DNA from: Candidatus Adiutrix sp.
Lineage (GTDB): Bacteria; Desulfobacterota; Desulfarculia; Adiutricales; Adiutricaceae
DNA: 59,034 nt
Direction: 5' to 3'
NCBI GenBank assembly: GCA_031263565.1
Contig: JAISFR010000019.1
Location: 1-59,034, forward strand
Shown here: positions 1 through 8,724 of the stretch, piece by piece
How the letters are laid out: each line of letters starts with the position of its first letter
Numbering within the stretch: the first letter of the stretch is position 1
Notes under the pieces: model-generated
The model's database searches: none
What the model was told of the DNA's origin: nothing
Seen by the model: only the letters and a program-made list of their open reading frames with translations
Program-made: the position numbers and the translations under genes

Positions 1-842
1 GGGTCGATGGGGATGCAGTGCCCGCCGATGCCCGGGCCGGGGTAGAAGGGGGTAAAGCCGAAAGGCTTGGTGGCCGCGGCTTTGATGACCTCGTGGATAT
101 CCAGGCCCATGCGGTCGGCCACGGTCTTAAGTTCATTGACCAGGCCGATGTTGACCGCCCGATAGATGTTTTCCAGAAGTTTGGTCAGTTCGGCGGCCCG
201 GGTGGAACTGACCGGCACCATCCGCCTGATGACCTGACCGTAAAGGGCCAGGCCGACCCGGGCACAGGCCGGGGTCTGCCCGCCGAGAACCTTGGGAATG
301 TTGGGGGTGCCGAAGCTGGGGTTGGCCGGGTCTTCACGCTCGGGGGAATAGACCAGGAAAAAATTCTCCCCGGGGATCAGCCCCCGCTTTTCCAGCGGCG
401 GGCGCAGGACTTCGTCGGTGGTGCCGGGATAGGTGGTGCTTTCCAGAGACAGCAGCTGACCGGGCCTCAAGTGCGGCAGCAGGCTTTCCAGGGTGCCGGT
501 GACAAAGGAGAGGTCGGGCTCGCGATAGGCGCTCAGCGGGGTGGGTACGCAGATGATCAGGGCGTCGGCCTCGGCCGCCCGGGCGAAATCGTCCGAGGCT
601 TCCAGACGGCCTGCCCTGACCAGCTCTTCCAGACGGGCGCCCGGAATATGGGCGATGTAGCTCCGGCCGGAATTCAGGTTCTCGATCTTCCGCCGGTCAA
701 CATCCAGGCCCAGGGTCTTAAAACCGGCCTCGGCAAAGGTCAGGATCAGCGGCAGACCCACATAGCCCAGGCCGACCACCGCCACCAGGGCCTTTCGGCC
801 GGCCACCCGGGCCAGGATTTTTTCCTCGAAACTGTCAGTCAT
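1..842 (-). CDS. wbpA: UDP-N-acetylglucosamine 6-dehydrogenase (3' end outside window)
   Basis: Nucleotide-sugar dehydrogenase that oxidises UDP-GlcNAc to UDP-GlcNAcA with NAD, the first step toward UDP-2,3-diacetamido hexuronic acids of O-antigen. I translated 280 residues; the C-terminal third lies beyond the left edge. The Rossmann motif GLGYVGLP is at residues 24-31, and the catalytic cysteine loop [10 protein letters not shown] is right at the edge. The ATG shares an ATGA overlap with the stop of the upstream aminotransferase, so the two are co-transcribed. The neighbouring aminotransferase and oxidoreductase/acetyltransferase favour WbpA over a UDP-glucose or UDP-ManNAc dehydrogenase, but sequence alone does not settle the substrate. 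Confidence 0.85.
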   Translation of the reverse strand, partial: MTDSFEEKILARVAGRKALVAVVGLGYVGLPLILTFAEAGFKTLGLDVDRRKIENLNSGRSYIAHIPGARLEELVRAGRLEASDDFARAAEADALIICVPTPLSAYREPDLSFVTGTLESLLPHLRPGQLLSLESTTYPGTTDEVLRPPLEKRGLIPGENFFLVYSPEREDPANPSFGTPNIPKVLGGQTPACARVGLALYGQVIRRMVPVSSTRAAELTKLLENIYRAVNIGLVNELKTVADRMGLDIHEVIKAAATKPFGFTPFYPGPGIGGHCIPID

Positions 843-1963
843 GCGTCCAGGCTCTCCAGAAATTTTTCGGCAATGGAATCCACTTCCCCGTCACTCAGAT
901 AGGGATGCAGGGGCAGGCTCAGGACCTCGGCCGAAGCCTTTTCGCTGGCCGGGAGATCCCCGCTTCGGCCGCCGTAGGCGGCGAAAGCCGGCTGCAAATG
1001 CAGGGGCCGGGGGTAGTAGATCATGGTCGGGAGGCCCTTTTCCTTAAGGGCGGCCATGATCCCGGCCCTTTTTTCGGCCGGCACCCGCAGGGTATACTGG
1101 GCCCAGGAGGACAGGCAGCCCTCGGGGATGAAAGGCGTGGACGGGAGGCCCGACAGGCGGCGGCCGTAGCGGGCGGCCACCCGCTGCCGCTCTTCCAGTT
1201 CCCCGGGAAAAGCCTTGAGCTTGACCAGCAGCACCGCGGCCTGGAGACTGTCGAGCCGGGAGTTGGTGCCCAGACGCAGGTGCTCGTAGCGGTCCCGCCC
1301 GGCCCCGTGGCCCCGGATGCTGCGCAGCTTTCCGGCCAGCTCGGGGTCGTCGGTCAGAAGGGCCCCGCCGTCGCCGTAACAGCCCAGCGGCTTGGCCGGG
1401 AAAAAACTGGTGGCCGCGGCCCGGCCGAAAGCCCCGGCCCGGCGGGTCCCCTGGCGGCCGCCGAAGCCCTGGGCGGCATCCTCCAGAATGATGAGGCCGT
1501 GCTTTTCGGCCAGAGGCTCCAAGCGTTGGTAATCGGCCGGCAAACCGAAAAGATCCACCGCGATGACCGCCCGGGGCCTGAACCGCCCGGCCCGGCGGAC
1601 TTCTTCGATTTTGACGGCCAGATGGGCGGGGTCGATATTATAGGTGCGGGGGTCGATATCCACAAAAACCGGGCGGGCGCCGCGCAGGGCCACCACTTCG
1701 GCGGTGGCGATGAAGGTGAAGGCCGGGCAGAAGACCGCGTCCCCGGGCCCCAGATCCAGGGCCATCAGCAGCATCTCCAGGGCCGCGGTGCCGTTGGCGC
1801 AGGCCACCGCCTCGGACACTCCGACATAGGCGGCCAATTCTTTTTCCAGCTCGCCGACCTCCGGCCCGTTGATGAAGGCCGCCCGTTCCAGGACCCGCTC
1901 GATCCCGGCCCGTATGGCCGGGCCCAGAACCTGATATTGTTTTTTCAGATCTATAAAGTCCAT
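839..1963 (-). CDS. wbpE: DegT/DnrJ family UDP-sugar 3-aminotransferase, WbpE-like
   Basis: PLP-dependent sugar aminotransferase of 374 residues, the family's usual size. It probably converts UDP-3-keto-GlcNAcA to the 3-amino sugar using glutamate. The PLP lysine is K191 in [10 protein letters not shown], and the phosphate-binding EDAAQGFGG is near residue 161. A longer frame exists upstream, but the family N-terminus [10 protein letters not shown] begins at 1963, five bases after the preceding gene ends. The gene lies between the WbpB/WbpD-type fusion and wbpA, the order expected for one pathway. The substrate is inferred from context; a WecE/ArnB-like role is the alternative. Confidence 0.85.
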   Translation of the reverse strand: MDFIDLKKQYQVLGPAIRAGIERVLERAAFINGPEVGELEKELAAYVGVSEAVACANGTAALEMLLMALDLGPGDAVFCPAFTFIATAEVVALRGARPVFVDIDPRTYNIDPAHLAVKIEEVRRAGRFRPRAVIAVDLFGLPADYQRLEPLAEKHGLIILEDAAQGFGGRQGTRRAGAFGRAAATSFFPAKPLGCYGDGGALLTDDPELAGKLRSIRGHGAGRDRYEHLRLGTNSRLDSLQAAVLLVKLKAFPGELEERQRVAARYGRRLSGLPSTPFIPEGCLSSWAQYTLRVPAEKRAGIMAALKEKGLPTMIYYPRPLHLQPAFAAYGGRSGDLPASEKASAEVLSLPLHPYLSDGEVDSIAEKFLESLDA

Positions 1964-1968
1964 GAATA

Positions 1969-3540
1969 TCAAGCCTCTTTCTTCAATTCCAGCCCCCGGG
2001 GCCCCTGGCGGTAGGCCAGGGCGCAATCCGGGCAGATCAGGCCGGCCGGCAGTTTTCGGCCGCAGCGGCAGACCCAGCCTTTCTGCCGGGCGGGGCTGCC
2101 GAGCATCAGGGCCTGGTCGGGCACATCCCCGGTGACCACCGCCCCGGCGCCGACGAAAGACCAGGCCCCCAGGGTGTGGCCGCAGATGACGGTGGCGTTG
2201 GCCCCGATGCTGGCCCCGCGCCTGACCAGGGTCGGCCGGTATTCGTCCCGGCGGATGATGGCCGCCCGAGGGTTGATCACATTGGTGAAAACCACGCTGG
2301 GGCCGCAGAAGACCTCATCTTCCAGGGTCACCCCCTGATAGACCGACACATTGTTCTGAATCTTGACCCCCCGGCCGACGCGCACCGACGGGCCGACCAC
2401 CACGTTCTGGCCCAGATTGCAGTTTTCGCCCAGATCCGAGCCGCTGAGGAGGTGGGAAAAATGCCAGATCTTGCAGCCGCGCCCGATGCGGACGCCCGGG
2501 TCAATGACCGCCGTGGGGTGGGCGAAAAAATCGGCGGGGGCCTCCAGGGAGACCGGAGCGCCGTTATTTTTCAGGGAGCGGCTGAGGGCCGAGAGCACGG
2601 CCAGCACCCCGAGCCCTTCGGCCCCGTCGCTGGCCGGCTTCCGGGCGCCGGCCATAGCCGCCAGAAAGTCCCGGGCCTGGGCGGCCAGAGGCTCGCTTTC
2701 GGCCAAGTCCACCTTGGCGGCCGCCGCCGGGCGGGCCGTGGGCCTCCGCCCGGCCCAGTCGATCTGGTGATCATAGAGCCTGAGCTTCTCCGGCCAGGGG
2801 CGGGTGTCGTCAAAGACGGCCATTTTCAGTTCGCCGGTCACCGTCAGGCACTGCCGCTTCTCAGGCTCCAGCCAGCCAACCGAGATCTGGGCCGACTGGC
2901 CGCCGCCGAAATCCAGCCGGGCTTCGGCCGAATCGATCAGCCCGGGGCTGACCCAGGAGCCGCCGTGGGCCGAAACCGTCTGCGGCAACCGGCCCATCAG
3001 GCCCAGGACCATGGAGATATCGTGAGGGGCCAGGGACCACAAAGCGTCCTCTTCCTGCCGTATTTTTCCGAAATTGTGCCGCACCGAACGAATCTGCCGC
3101 AGGCGCCCCAGCGAGCCGGCCTCGACCAGAGCCCGCAGCCTGAGATAGGCCGGATGGTTCTGGAGAAGGTGATCGACCATCAGAGTCAGGCCCTCCTCCT
3201 CGGCCAGGGCCGCCAATTGCCGGCCCTGGTCCAGATCCAGGGCCAGGGGCTTTTCCACGAAAAGGTGTTTGCCGGCCCTCAAAATCAGCCGCCCCAGTTG
3301 GAAGTGGGTGGCGGCCGGGGTGGCCAGGGCCACGCCGTCAAGTTCCGGATCGGCCAGTATTTCCGCCAGGGAATCGGCCGCCTGAAGGCCCGGATAGGCC
3401 GCCAGCATTTCCGCGACCCGCTCCGGGCTCCCGTCCACGACCTTTTTCAGAACGCCCAGCCGGTCAAAGGTCCGGACCAGGTTTCGGCCCCAATAGCCGG
3501 CGCCGACCACGGCCACCCGAAATTCTTTATTTGAGGACAT
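1969..3540 (-). CDS. Fused Gfo/Idh/MocA oxidoreductase and hexapeptide N-acetyltransferase (WbpB-WbpD type)
   Basis: A 523-residue two-domain enzyme. Residues 1-330 are a Gfo/Idh/MocA NAD-dependent oxidoreductase with GAGYWG (13-18), EKP (96-98) and an H-D pair near 173. Residues 341-490 are left-handed hexapeptide repeats of a WbpD-type acetyltransferase, followed by a small Cys4 ribbon (CRCG...CPDC, about 492-507). In Pseudomonas these are the separate WbpB (3-dehydrogenase) and WbpD (3-N-acetylation) steps flanking the aminotransferase, so the fusion would join steps 2 and 4. The ATG at 3540 is preferred; a GTG lies 18 bases upstream. It leads the operon running into wbpE and wbpA. Confidence 0.88.
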   Translation of the reverse strand: MSSNKEFRVAVVGAGYWGRNLVRTFDRLGVLKKVVDGSPERVAEMLAAYPGLQAADSLAEILADPELDGVALATPAATHFQLGRLILRAGKHLFVEKPLALDLDQGRQLAALAEEEGLTLMVDHLLQNHPAYLRLRALVEAGSLGRLRQIRSVRHNFGKIRQEEDALWSLAPHDISMVLGLMGRLPQTVSAHGGSWVSPGLIDSAEARLDFGGGQSAQISVGWLEPEKRQCLTVTGELKMAVFDDTRPWPEKLRLYDHQIDWAGRRPTARPAAAAKVDLAESEPLAAQARDFLAAMAGARKPASDGAEGLGVLAVLSALSRSLKNNGAPVSLEAPADFFAHPTAVIDPGVRIGRGCKIWHFSHLLSGSDLGENCNLGQNVVVGPSVRVGRGVKIQNNVSVYQGVTLEDEVFCGPSVVFTNVINPRAAIIRRDEYRPTLVRRGASIGANATVICGHTLGAWSFVGAGAVVTGDVPDQALMLGSPARQKGWVCRCGRKLPAGLICPDCALAYRQGPRGLELKKEA

Positions 3541-3639
3541 TGATTTTCGCCATTCCACAAATGAATAACGGCCGCGAAATTAAACCGGGCCGTCGCTGAA
3601 AAATCGCCTTTAAATTTAACGGGCCAGCGGAAAAGGCGC

Positions 3640-4470
3640 TCAGGAATTCCTGATATAGGTCAGAGCCGGGTCCTGGTCCGGAAAAAAATGCATGAAGCTG
3701 TCGAGCTGGAGCACCTGGAAGATGCGGTAAAGGGAACTCTGGGCCTCGAGATTCAGAAGAAAGGCGGTTTTAGCCGGATTCCGCCGCCCGACGGTCATCA
3801 GCATTTTGAGTTCCCGGCCGGAGACGCTGGCCAGGGATCTGAGATCCACCACCAGGCCGCGCAGGCCGACGGCGAACATGGCCTCCACCCGGGCCGGGAA
3901 GTTTTCGCCCTCTTCGGCCAGTTGGCCGTCTCTTAAGGGCAGCAGATTGATCTTGCCGCTGAGATTTTCCTTGATGGTCACTGGGGGCGCGGGCGGCGCG
4001 CCGGGGGCGGCCGGCTTGACTTCCTCCGGCGCCGACGGGGCCCCGGCCGGCTGAGGCGGCCGGGCGGCCGGGGGAGATTCGGAGGCCTCCAAAGAGGCTT
4101 CCGATTCAGAGAGGGCCTGGTTCAAGGCCCCCAGCCATTCCACCTGATCATTGTCCCCGTTTTCCAGGCGGTCCAGCAGGGATTCCACCGTGTCCAGGAC
4201 CTGCAGAAGGAGGTCGATCATCTTCTGGGGACAGGCGCACTGTTTTTCCCGCACGGTCTGCAGTAAACTTTCGGCATGGTGCAGCAGCTGGTAGAGGTTG
4301 GCCAAATCCAAAAAGCCGCTGTTGCCCTTGATGGTGTGCATCGTGCCCATCAGGGTGTTGAGGGCCGCCAGAGAAGCCGGATTCTTCTCCAGCTCCAGCA
4401 GTTGAGCGCCGGCGGCGCTCAAATGCTCACGGGAATCGAATATGAATTCATCCAATAACTCATCGCTCAT
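3640..4470 (-). CDS. HPt-STAS fusion signalling protein
   Basis: A 276-residue protein with an N-terminal histidine phosphotransfer domain (residues 1-105; phospho-acceptor H45 in MHTIKGNSGF), a Pro/Ala-rich linker (about 140-185) and a C-terminal STAS/anti-anti-sigma-like domain (about 190-276). HPt domains of this CheA P1 type receive or store phosphate; STAS domains bind partner-switching kinases or other regulators. No CheA kinase core is present, so a partner must lie elsewhere. The start at 4470 gives MSDELLDEF, the normal beginning of an HPt; a longer N-terminus from 4521 is possible but looks non-coding. It is a single gene with no clear operon partner. Confidence 0.75.
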   Translation of the reverse strand: MSDELLDEFIFDSREHLSAAGAQLLELEKNPASLAALNTLMGTMHTIKGNSGFLDLANLYQLLHHAESLLQTVREKQCACPQKMIDLLLQVLDTVESLLDRLENGDNDQVEWLGALNQALSESEASLEASESPPAARPPQPAGAPSAPEEVKPAAPGAPPAPPVTIKENLSGKINLLPLRDGQLAEEGENFPARVEAMFAVGLRGLVVDLRSLASVSGRELKMLMTVGRRNPAKTAFLLNLEAQSSLYRIFQVLQLDSFMHFFPDQDPALTYIRNS

Positions 4471-4835
4471 AAGCAACAACCCTGAACCGCGTTTCAGACC
4501 AATAAGGTAACGTCGCCTCAACTGGAACAGACGGTTTTCATGTTACCACGCCGGCCCCCTTTTTGGCAAACATTCCGAATATTGAAGGCTGAAATAATTT
4601 CAGGCCAAATTTTACCGTCCCGGGTCACCGGCCCGGCCAGATGGGCTCAGGCCCGGGAAGCCCGGTTGAACAGGGCCAGGCCGGCCAGGATGACCGCGCC
4701 GGCCTGCCCGGCCAGGGACAGGGCCTTGGCCCAGGCCAGATAGGCGGCCGCGCCGGGCCCCAGGCCCAGAAAAATCAGAGGACGATGGTTATCCAGGCGT
4801 AACAGTGCCAGTCGGCAGCGGGTCGGTTCAAAATG
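4471..4835. other. Intergenic gap with a possible 50-residue hydrophobic frame
   Basis: 365 bases without a confident gene. On the minus strand, a frame ending at 4646 and open from about 4832 encodes roughly 50 residues with two hydrophobic stretches (for example PLIFLGLGPGAAAYLAWAKA). It has no ATG, GTG or TTG in frame, only CTG near 4811 and 4805, directly after the cysteine synthase stop. It could be a decayed or CTG-started small membrane protein. I saw no terminator or repeat here. Confidence 0.25.
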
Positions 4836-5753
4836 TTAATACACCTTGCCCTTGTTGGGGCTGTCCCAGAGCTTGTCGCTGAGGTAGCGGAAACCGGTGT
4901 CGCAGAGAATGGTCACCACGCAGGCGTCCGGGGGCAGTTCCCAGGCCAGTTTCAGGGCCGCGGCCACATTGGCCCCGGAACTGAGGCCCACGAAAAGTCC
5001 CTCGCGGCGGGCCAGCGCCAGGGTCATTTTGCGGGCTTCTTCAGTGGAGACGACCATGCGGCCGTCGCTCAGCCCGTCGTCGTAAAAGCTGGAAGGCGAG
5101 ATGGAGCCGGGGACGTAGCGGATGCCCTCCAAACCGTGAAGAGGGCTGTTGGGCTGCATGACCAGAGTCTGGACCTCGGGGTTGAAGGCCTTCAGGCGCC
5201 GGGCCACGCCCACGAAAGTGCCGGCCGTGCCCAGCCCGGCAATGAAGTGGGTGACCCGGCCCCGGGTCTGTTCCCAGATCTCCACCCCGGTGGTGTTGTA
5301 ATGGGCCCGCCAGTTCTCCTCATTGTTATATTGGTCGGGGTGGAAAAACTGCCGGGGATTTTTGCTGAAAATGCTCTGGGCCATTTCCATGGCCCCCTGA
5401 TGCCCCAGGATCGGGTCGGTTTCGATGATCTCGGCCCCCAGGGCGCTGAGAATGCGCTTGCGTTCCTGGTTGGCGTTGCGCGGCAGGCACAGAGCCGCCT
5501 TGTAACCCAGGGCGGCGCAGATCATGGCGTAGGCGATGCCCATGTTGCCGCTGGTGGCGTCCAGAAGGGTCTTGTCGAAATTCAGGGCGCCCGAACGGAT
5601 GCCCTCCCGGATCATGGCCCGTGCCGGACGGTCTTTGAGCGAGCCGCTGGGGTTGAGGAATTCGGCCTTGACCAGGATCCGGGCGCCGCCGTCTTCGTGG
5701 CCGATATGTCTCAACTTTATCAGGGGAGTGGTTCCGATCGAATCAAGCAGCAT
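4836..5753 (-). CDS. cysM: Cysteine synthase (CysM/CysK family)
   Basis: PLP enzyme of 305 residues that makes cysteine from O-acetyl- or O-phosphoserine and sulfide. The PLP lysine is K40 in NPSGSLKDRP, the substrate loop is TSGNMGIAYA, and the phosphate-binding GLGTAGTFVG follows. The start at 5753 has the upstream sequence taggtgg, a good ribosome site, and gives the family N-terminus MLLDSIGTTPLIKL; the open frame continues upstream in the wrong frame over the regulator gene. It sits 28 bases after the FhlA-like regulator, so the two probably share a transcript. Length and motifs fit CysM slightly better than CysK. Confidence 0.88.
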   Translation of the reverse strand: MLLDSIGTTPLIKLRHIGHEDGGARILVKAEFLNPSGSLKDRPARAMIREGIRSGALNFDKTLLDATSGNMGIAYAMICAALGYKAALCLPRNANQERKRILSALGAEIIETDPILGHQGAMEMAQSIFSKNPRQFFHPDQYNNEENWRAHYNTTGVEIWEQTRGRVTHFIAGLGTAGTFVGVARRLKAFNPEVQTLVMQPNSPLHGLEGIRYVPGSISPSSFYDDGLSDGRMVVSTEEARKMTLALARREGLFVGLSSGANVAAALKLAWELPPDACVVTILCDTGFRYLSDKLWDSPNKGKVY

Positions 5754-5781
5754 AGTCCACCTACTATAACCGGCGCGGGCC

Positions 5782-7380
5782 TCAGGCGCCGCTGAGGCCC
5801 AGTTTACGCATGCGATGCAGAAGGGTCGAACGCGGCAGGCCCAGGATCCTGGCCGCTCCTTTGGGGCCGGCGATGACCCCTCCGGAATGTTCCAGGACCC
5901 GGACAATGTGCCGGCGTTCGATTTCGGCCAGGGATTCCAGAAGGTCCGGGCTTTCGCCCGGGCCTTTTTCCGGGCCTCCGGCGGCCGGCCCCCGCCGGGC
6001 TTCGGCCAGAAAATAGCTCTCCGACTGGTCAATGATTTCCTTGACCAGGGCCGGCCGCAATTCACCGTGAACGCTCTGGGCGATGACCAGCCGGGTCATG
6101 AGGTTGTTGAGCTCCCGGGTGTTGCCCGGCCAGTGGTATTCCGAGAGGGCCCGCATCAGCTCCGGGGCATAGAGCAGATCGGCCAGGCCGGTGCGCTGGG
6201 CCGACTGGGCCGAGAGAACCATGGCCAGGGGGGCGATGTCCTCGGGCCGCTGCCGAAGGGGCGGCAGTTCGATGGCGTAAACCGAAATGCGGTGAAAGAG
6301 ATCCCCCCGCAAACGGCCCTGGCTGATGGCCTCGCCAATGTGGACGTTGGTGGCGGCCACGATGCGCATGTCCACCATGATGGGCACGCTCTCCCCGACC
6401 CGCTCGAAGCTGGAATCGTCCAGCACCTGCAAAAGCTTGGACTGCATGTCCAGCGACAGTTCGGCCACCTCGTCCAGGAAAAGAGTGCCCTTGTGGGCCA
6501 GTTCAAAGCGGCCGATGCGGTTTTTGGTGGCCCCGGTAAAAGAACCTTTGGCGTGGCCGAACATTTCGCTCTCAAAGAGGCTGCTGGCCAGAGACGGGCA
6601 GTTGACCCGCACGAAATGGCCGGCCGCCCGGAGGCTGTGATTGTGGATGTGCCGGGCGATCATGCTCTTGCCGGTGCCGGTCTCGCCCAGAAGCAGAACC
6701 GGCACATCCAGGTTGGCCAGAACCCCCAGTTGCCGGATGACCTCGCGCATGGCCTGGCTGCGGAAGACCATGGCCGTTTCAAAGCCCGGTTCGGATTCCT
6801 GGCTGGGCGGCGCTTCCACCTCGCTGAGAAAGCCGCCGTGCCGCATACGCTCCAGGGACAGCACCACCCCCAGGCAGGCGGCCACGGTCGGGCAGAAGTG
6901 GCTGGCAAAGGCGGCCACCTTGTAAAGGTTGTCGGGCCGGCTCTCGAAACCCAGGTGCAGGGAGGCGAAGATCTCGTTATTGAGCGACAGGGGAAAGGCG
7001 ATGACCGAGGCCGCGCTCTGCTGGAAAATGGGCGGGGAGGCCATGTCGATGAAATATTCCATGCAGTCGGGAATGATCAGGGTTTCCCGGGTGTCCTGGA
7101 TATATTCGGCCACGGTCAGGTTGAGCGAGCGGGGCAGAACCGGGGCAAAGGGATTGAGCTGTTTTTTGTCGGGGTGGGAATAGTCGGCCAGCATTTCCTC
7201 GCGCTGTTCGCGCAGGCTGAGCACCAGCCAGGAGAAATTGCAACTGGGGTGCAGAGCCTCGGCCAAAGTGCCCAGAAAATCCTTGCGGCCCACCCTCTCG
7301 CCCAGGGCGTTTAACAGATCCCGGTTGATCTGGGCCGCCTCCGGGGGAATGGCGACGTATGAATTGGCGCTGATGGGCAA
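5782..7380 (-). CDS. GAF-AAA+-Fis sigma-54 transcription activator, FhlA-like
   Basis: A 532-residue enhancer-binding protein. An N-terminal GAF-like sensor (about 20-175) is followed by the AAA+ core with Walker A GETGTGKS (232-239), then a C-terminal Fis-type helix-turn-helix (GPKGAARILGLPRSTLLHRM). The sigma-54 contact loop reads GSFTGA instead of GAFTGA. The HTH has the PkGAA...LGLPRSTL pattern seen in FhlA/HyfR relatives. The start is a TTG at 7380; no upstream ATG is in frame. It is followed by cysM and divergent from an aldo/keto reductase gene. The signal it senses is unknown. Confidence 0.88.
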   Translation of the reverse strand: MPISANSYVAIPPEAAQINRDLLNALGERVGRKDFLGTLAEALHPSCNFSWLVLSLREQREEMLADYSHPDKKQLNPFAPVLPRSLNLTVAEYIQDTRETLIIPDCMEYFIDMASPPIFQQSAASVIAFPLSLNNEIFASLHLGFESRPDNLYKVAAFASHFCPTVAACLGVVLSLERMRHGGFLSEVEAPPSQESEPGFETAMVFRSQAMREVIRQLGVLANLDVPVLLLGETGTGKSMIARHIHNHSLRAAGHFVRVNCPSLASSLFESEMFGHAKGSFTGATKNRIGRFELAHKGTLFLDEVAELSLDMQSKLLQVLDDSSFERVGESVPIMVDMRIVAATNVHIGEAISQGRLRGDLFHRISVYAIELPPLRQRPEDIAPLAMVLSAQSAQRTGLADLLYAPELMRALSEYHWPGNTRELNNLMTRLVIAQSVHGELRPALVKEIIDQSESYFLAEARRGPAAGGPEKGPGESPDLLESLAEIERRHIVRVLEHSGGVIAGPKGAARILGLPRSTLLHRMRKLGLSGA

Positions 7381-7443
7381 GTCGATACCTGATGACTTTT
7401 TTCAGAATTTTCCTATATATAACCTTTTTCCGCGAAAATGTCC

Positions 7444-7637
7444 ATATCCGGACACCGATTCTCAAAGTAGCTTTCCATCTTCAAGTGCTCTGGTCGTAGC
7501 CGGGCAAAAAGGGCGATTTTTGCCCGGCCGGGGACGGACTGGCCGACCGAACCGGTCGCTCCGCTCCGTCGCCCTCTCCGGGGCGACCGGCTATTTTTAT
7601 AATCGGGCGTCCTTTGAGAATTGCTGATATCCGGACA
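7444..7637. mobile_element. MITE-like insertion, 174 bp with 15-bp TIRs and 9-bp target duplication
   Basis: Terminal inverted repeats at 7453-7467 (caccgattctcaaag) and 7612-7626 (ctttgagaattgctg) match at 13 of 15 positions. They are flanked by an exact direct repeat atatccgga at 7444-7452 and 7627-7635, as expected of a target duplication. Inside are two strong hairpins: gccgggcaaaaa with tttttgcccggc (7499-7528), and ccggtcgc with gcgaccgg (7552-7590). No coding frame is present, so this looks like a non-autonomous element. It sits between the FhlA-like regulator and the promoter of the aldo/keto reductase gene. The family of the mobilising transposase is unknown. Confidence 0.6.
7459..7528 (+). 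repeat. 70-bp dispersed repeat, copy 1
   Basis: This stretch matches 48204-48273 with 65 of 70 identical bases and ends in the same 12-bp-stem hairpin (gccgggcaaaaa). It forms the left part of the MITE-like element. Two copies about 40 kb apart, both between genes, show that this is a repeat family and not a chance terminator. Confidence 0.8.
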
Positions 7638-7667
7638 GCACCCGGAGAGGCCTTTTAGGGAATTTGC

Positions 7668-7696
7668 TTGACAAAAAATCTAGTTAGCTATAAATT
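7668..7696 (+). promoter_or_regulatory. Sigma-70-like promoter of the aldo/keto reductase gene
   Basis: A perfect -35 TTGACA (7668-7673) is followed by TATAAA (7689-7694, 15-bp spacing) or TAAATT (7691-7696, 17-bp spacing) in an AT-rich stretch about 80 bases before the gene. It lies just outside the MITE-like element. An inverted repeat TAACTA/TAGTTA at 7725-7744 downstream could be an operator. Confidence 0.55.
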
Positions 7697-7724
7697 TATA
7701 TTCAAAGCCTTTATTTCAAAATTT

Positions 7725-7744
7725 TAACTACTTATCGTTAGTTA
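7725..7744. promoter_or_regulatory. Inverted repeat TAACTA-N8-TAGTTA, possible operator
   Basis: Six-base arms at 7725-7730 and 7739-7744 lie between the promoter and the ribosome site of the aldo/keto reductase gene. A further TAGTTA occurs at 7681-7686. The position would suit a repressor site; no binding protein is identified. Confidence 0.3.
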
Positions 7745-7774
7745 AACAGGCTTTCACTAAAGAAAGGGGACGGT

Positions 7775-8716
7775 ATGCGCGCACTGGTTGATGTCAAGCG
7801 CTTCCTGGAATTCAGAGAATCCGGGGAGCCGGGCGGCGAGCCGCTTCCGGGCCGCGGCGCGCCGCCCTGTCTGCTGTTCAAATCCGGCGGCGGCCCGCTG
7901 GTCGACTGCGGCGGCCGGGCCAGGCCGGTCCTGGGTCTGGGCCTGGGCCACTTCAATTCCGCCGGCGTCCGGGGCGTGGTTCCGGAGGCTTTGCAGGCCG
8001 GCTATCGGGCTCTGGACACGGCCGCTATTTACAATAACGAGGACGGCCTGGGCCAGGCCCTTTTGGAGGCCCGGGAAGAGCTGGGGGTGAGCCGCGAGGA
8101 ACTGTTCATCACCACCAAGCTCTGGAACGACAGCCACAGCTACGACGCGGCCCTCAGGGCGGCGGAGGCCAGCCTGGCCCGTCTGGGCCTGGATTACGTC
8201 GATCTTTTCCTCATTCATTGGCCCGCCCCGGGCCGCAATCGCTACGTCGAAGCCTGGCGGGCCTTGTTAAAGCTCAAGAAAGAAGGCCGCCTCCGGGTCG
8301 CGGGGGTCTCCAATTTCCTGCCGGAACATATCGACCGCCTGATGGACGAAACCGGCGAAAAGCCGGCCTTGAACCAGTTGGAAGTCCACCCCGGCTTTCA
8401 GCAGAAGGAACTCTGCGCGGCCATGGAAAAGCGGGGCCTGCTGGTCGAGGCCTGGTCGCCCCTGGGCGGCGGCGGGGCCCTCAACGCGCCGCTTTTTCGC
8501 AAGCTGGCCCTCAAATACGGCAAGACCCCGGCCCAGATCATTCTGCGCTGGCACCTCGAGCAGGGCCGTCCGGCCGTCCCCCGGTCCAGCCATCCCCGTC
8601 ACCTGCGCGAGAATCTCGATATTTTCGATTTTCGCCTGGACGCCGAAGATATGCGCCAGATCGCCCTTTTGGACAGCCGCCGGCGCCTGGGGCCCGACCC
8701 GGCCACTTTTCAGTAA
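7775..8716 (+). CDS. Aldo/keto reductase with N-terminal extension
   Basis: NADPH-dependent aldehyde/ketone reductase of the 2,5-diketogluconate reductase type. The catalytic tetrad is visible as D81, Y86, K115 and H148 (DTAAIYNNED, TTKLWN, FLIHWP). At 313 residues it is about 40 longer than usual; the extra part precedes the family start PVLGLGLG (51-58) and contains three cysteines or glycine-rich turns with no known motif. The ATG at 7775 follows aagaaagggga, a good ribosome site. It has its own promoter and converges on the radical SAM gene. The physiological substrate cannot be told from sequence. Confidence 0.88.
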   Translation: MRALVDVKRFLEFRESGEPGGEPLPGRGAPPCLLFKSGGGPLVDCGGRARPVLGLGLGHFNSAGVRGVVPEALQAGYRALDTAAIYNNEDGLGQALLEAREELGVSREELFITTKLWNDSHSYDAALRAAEASLARLGLDYVDLFLIHWPAPGRNRYVEAWRALLKLKKEGRLRVAGVSNFLPEHIDRLMDETGEKPALNQLEVHPGFQQKELCAAMEKRGLLVEAWSPLGGGGALNAPLFRKLALKYGKTPAQIILRWHLEQGRPAVPRSSHPRHLRENLDIFDFRLDAEDMRQIALLDSRRRLGPDPATFQ

Positions 8717-8724
8717 AGGGCCTC

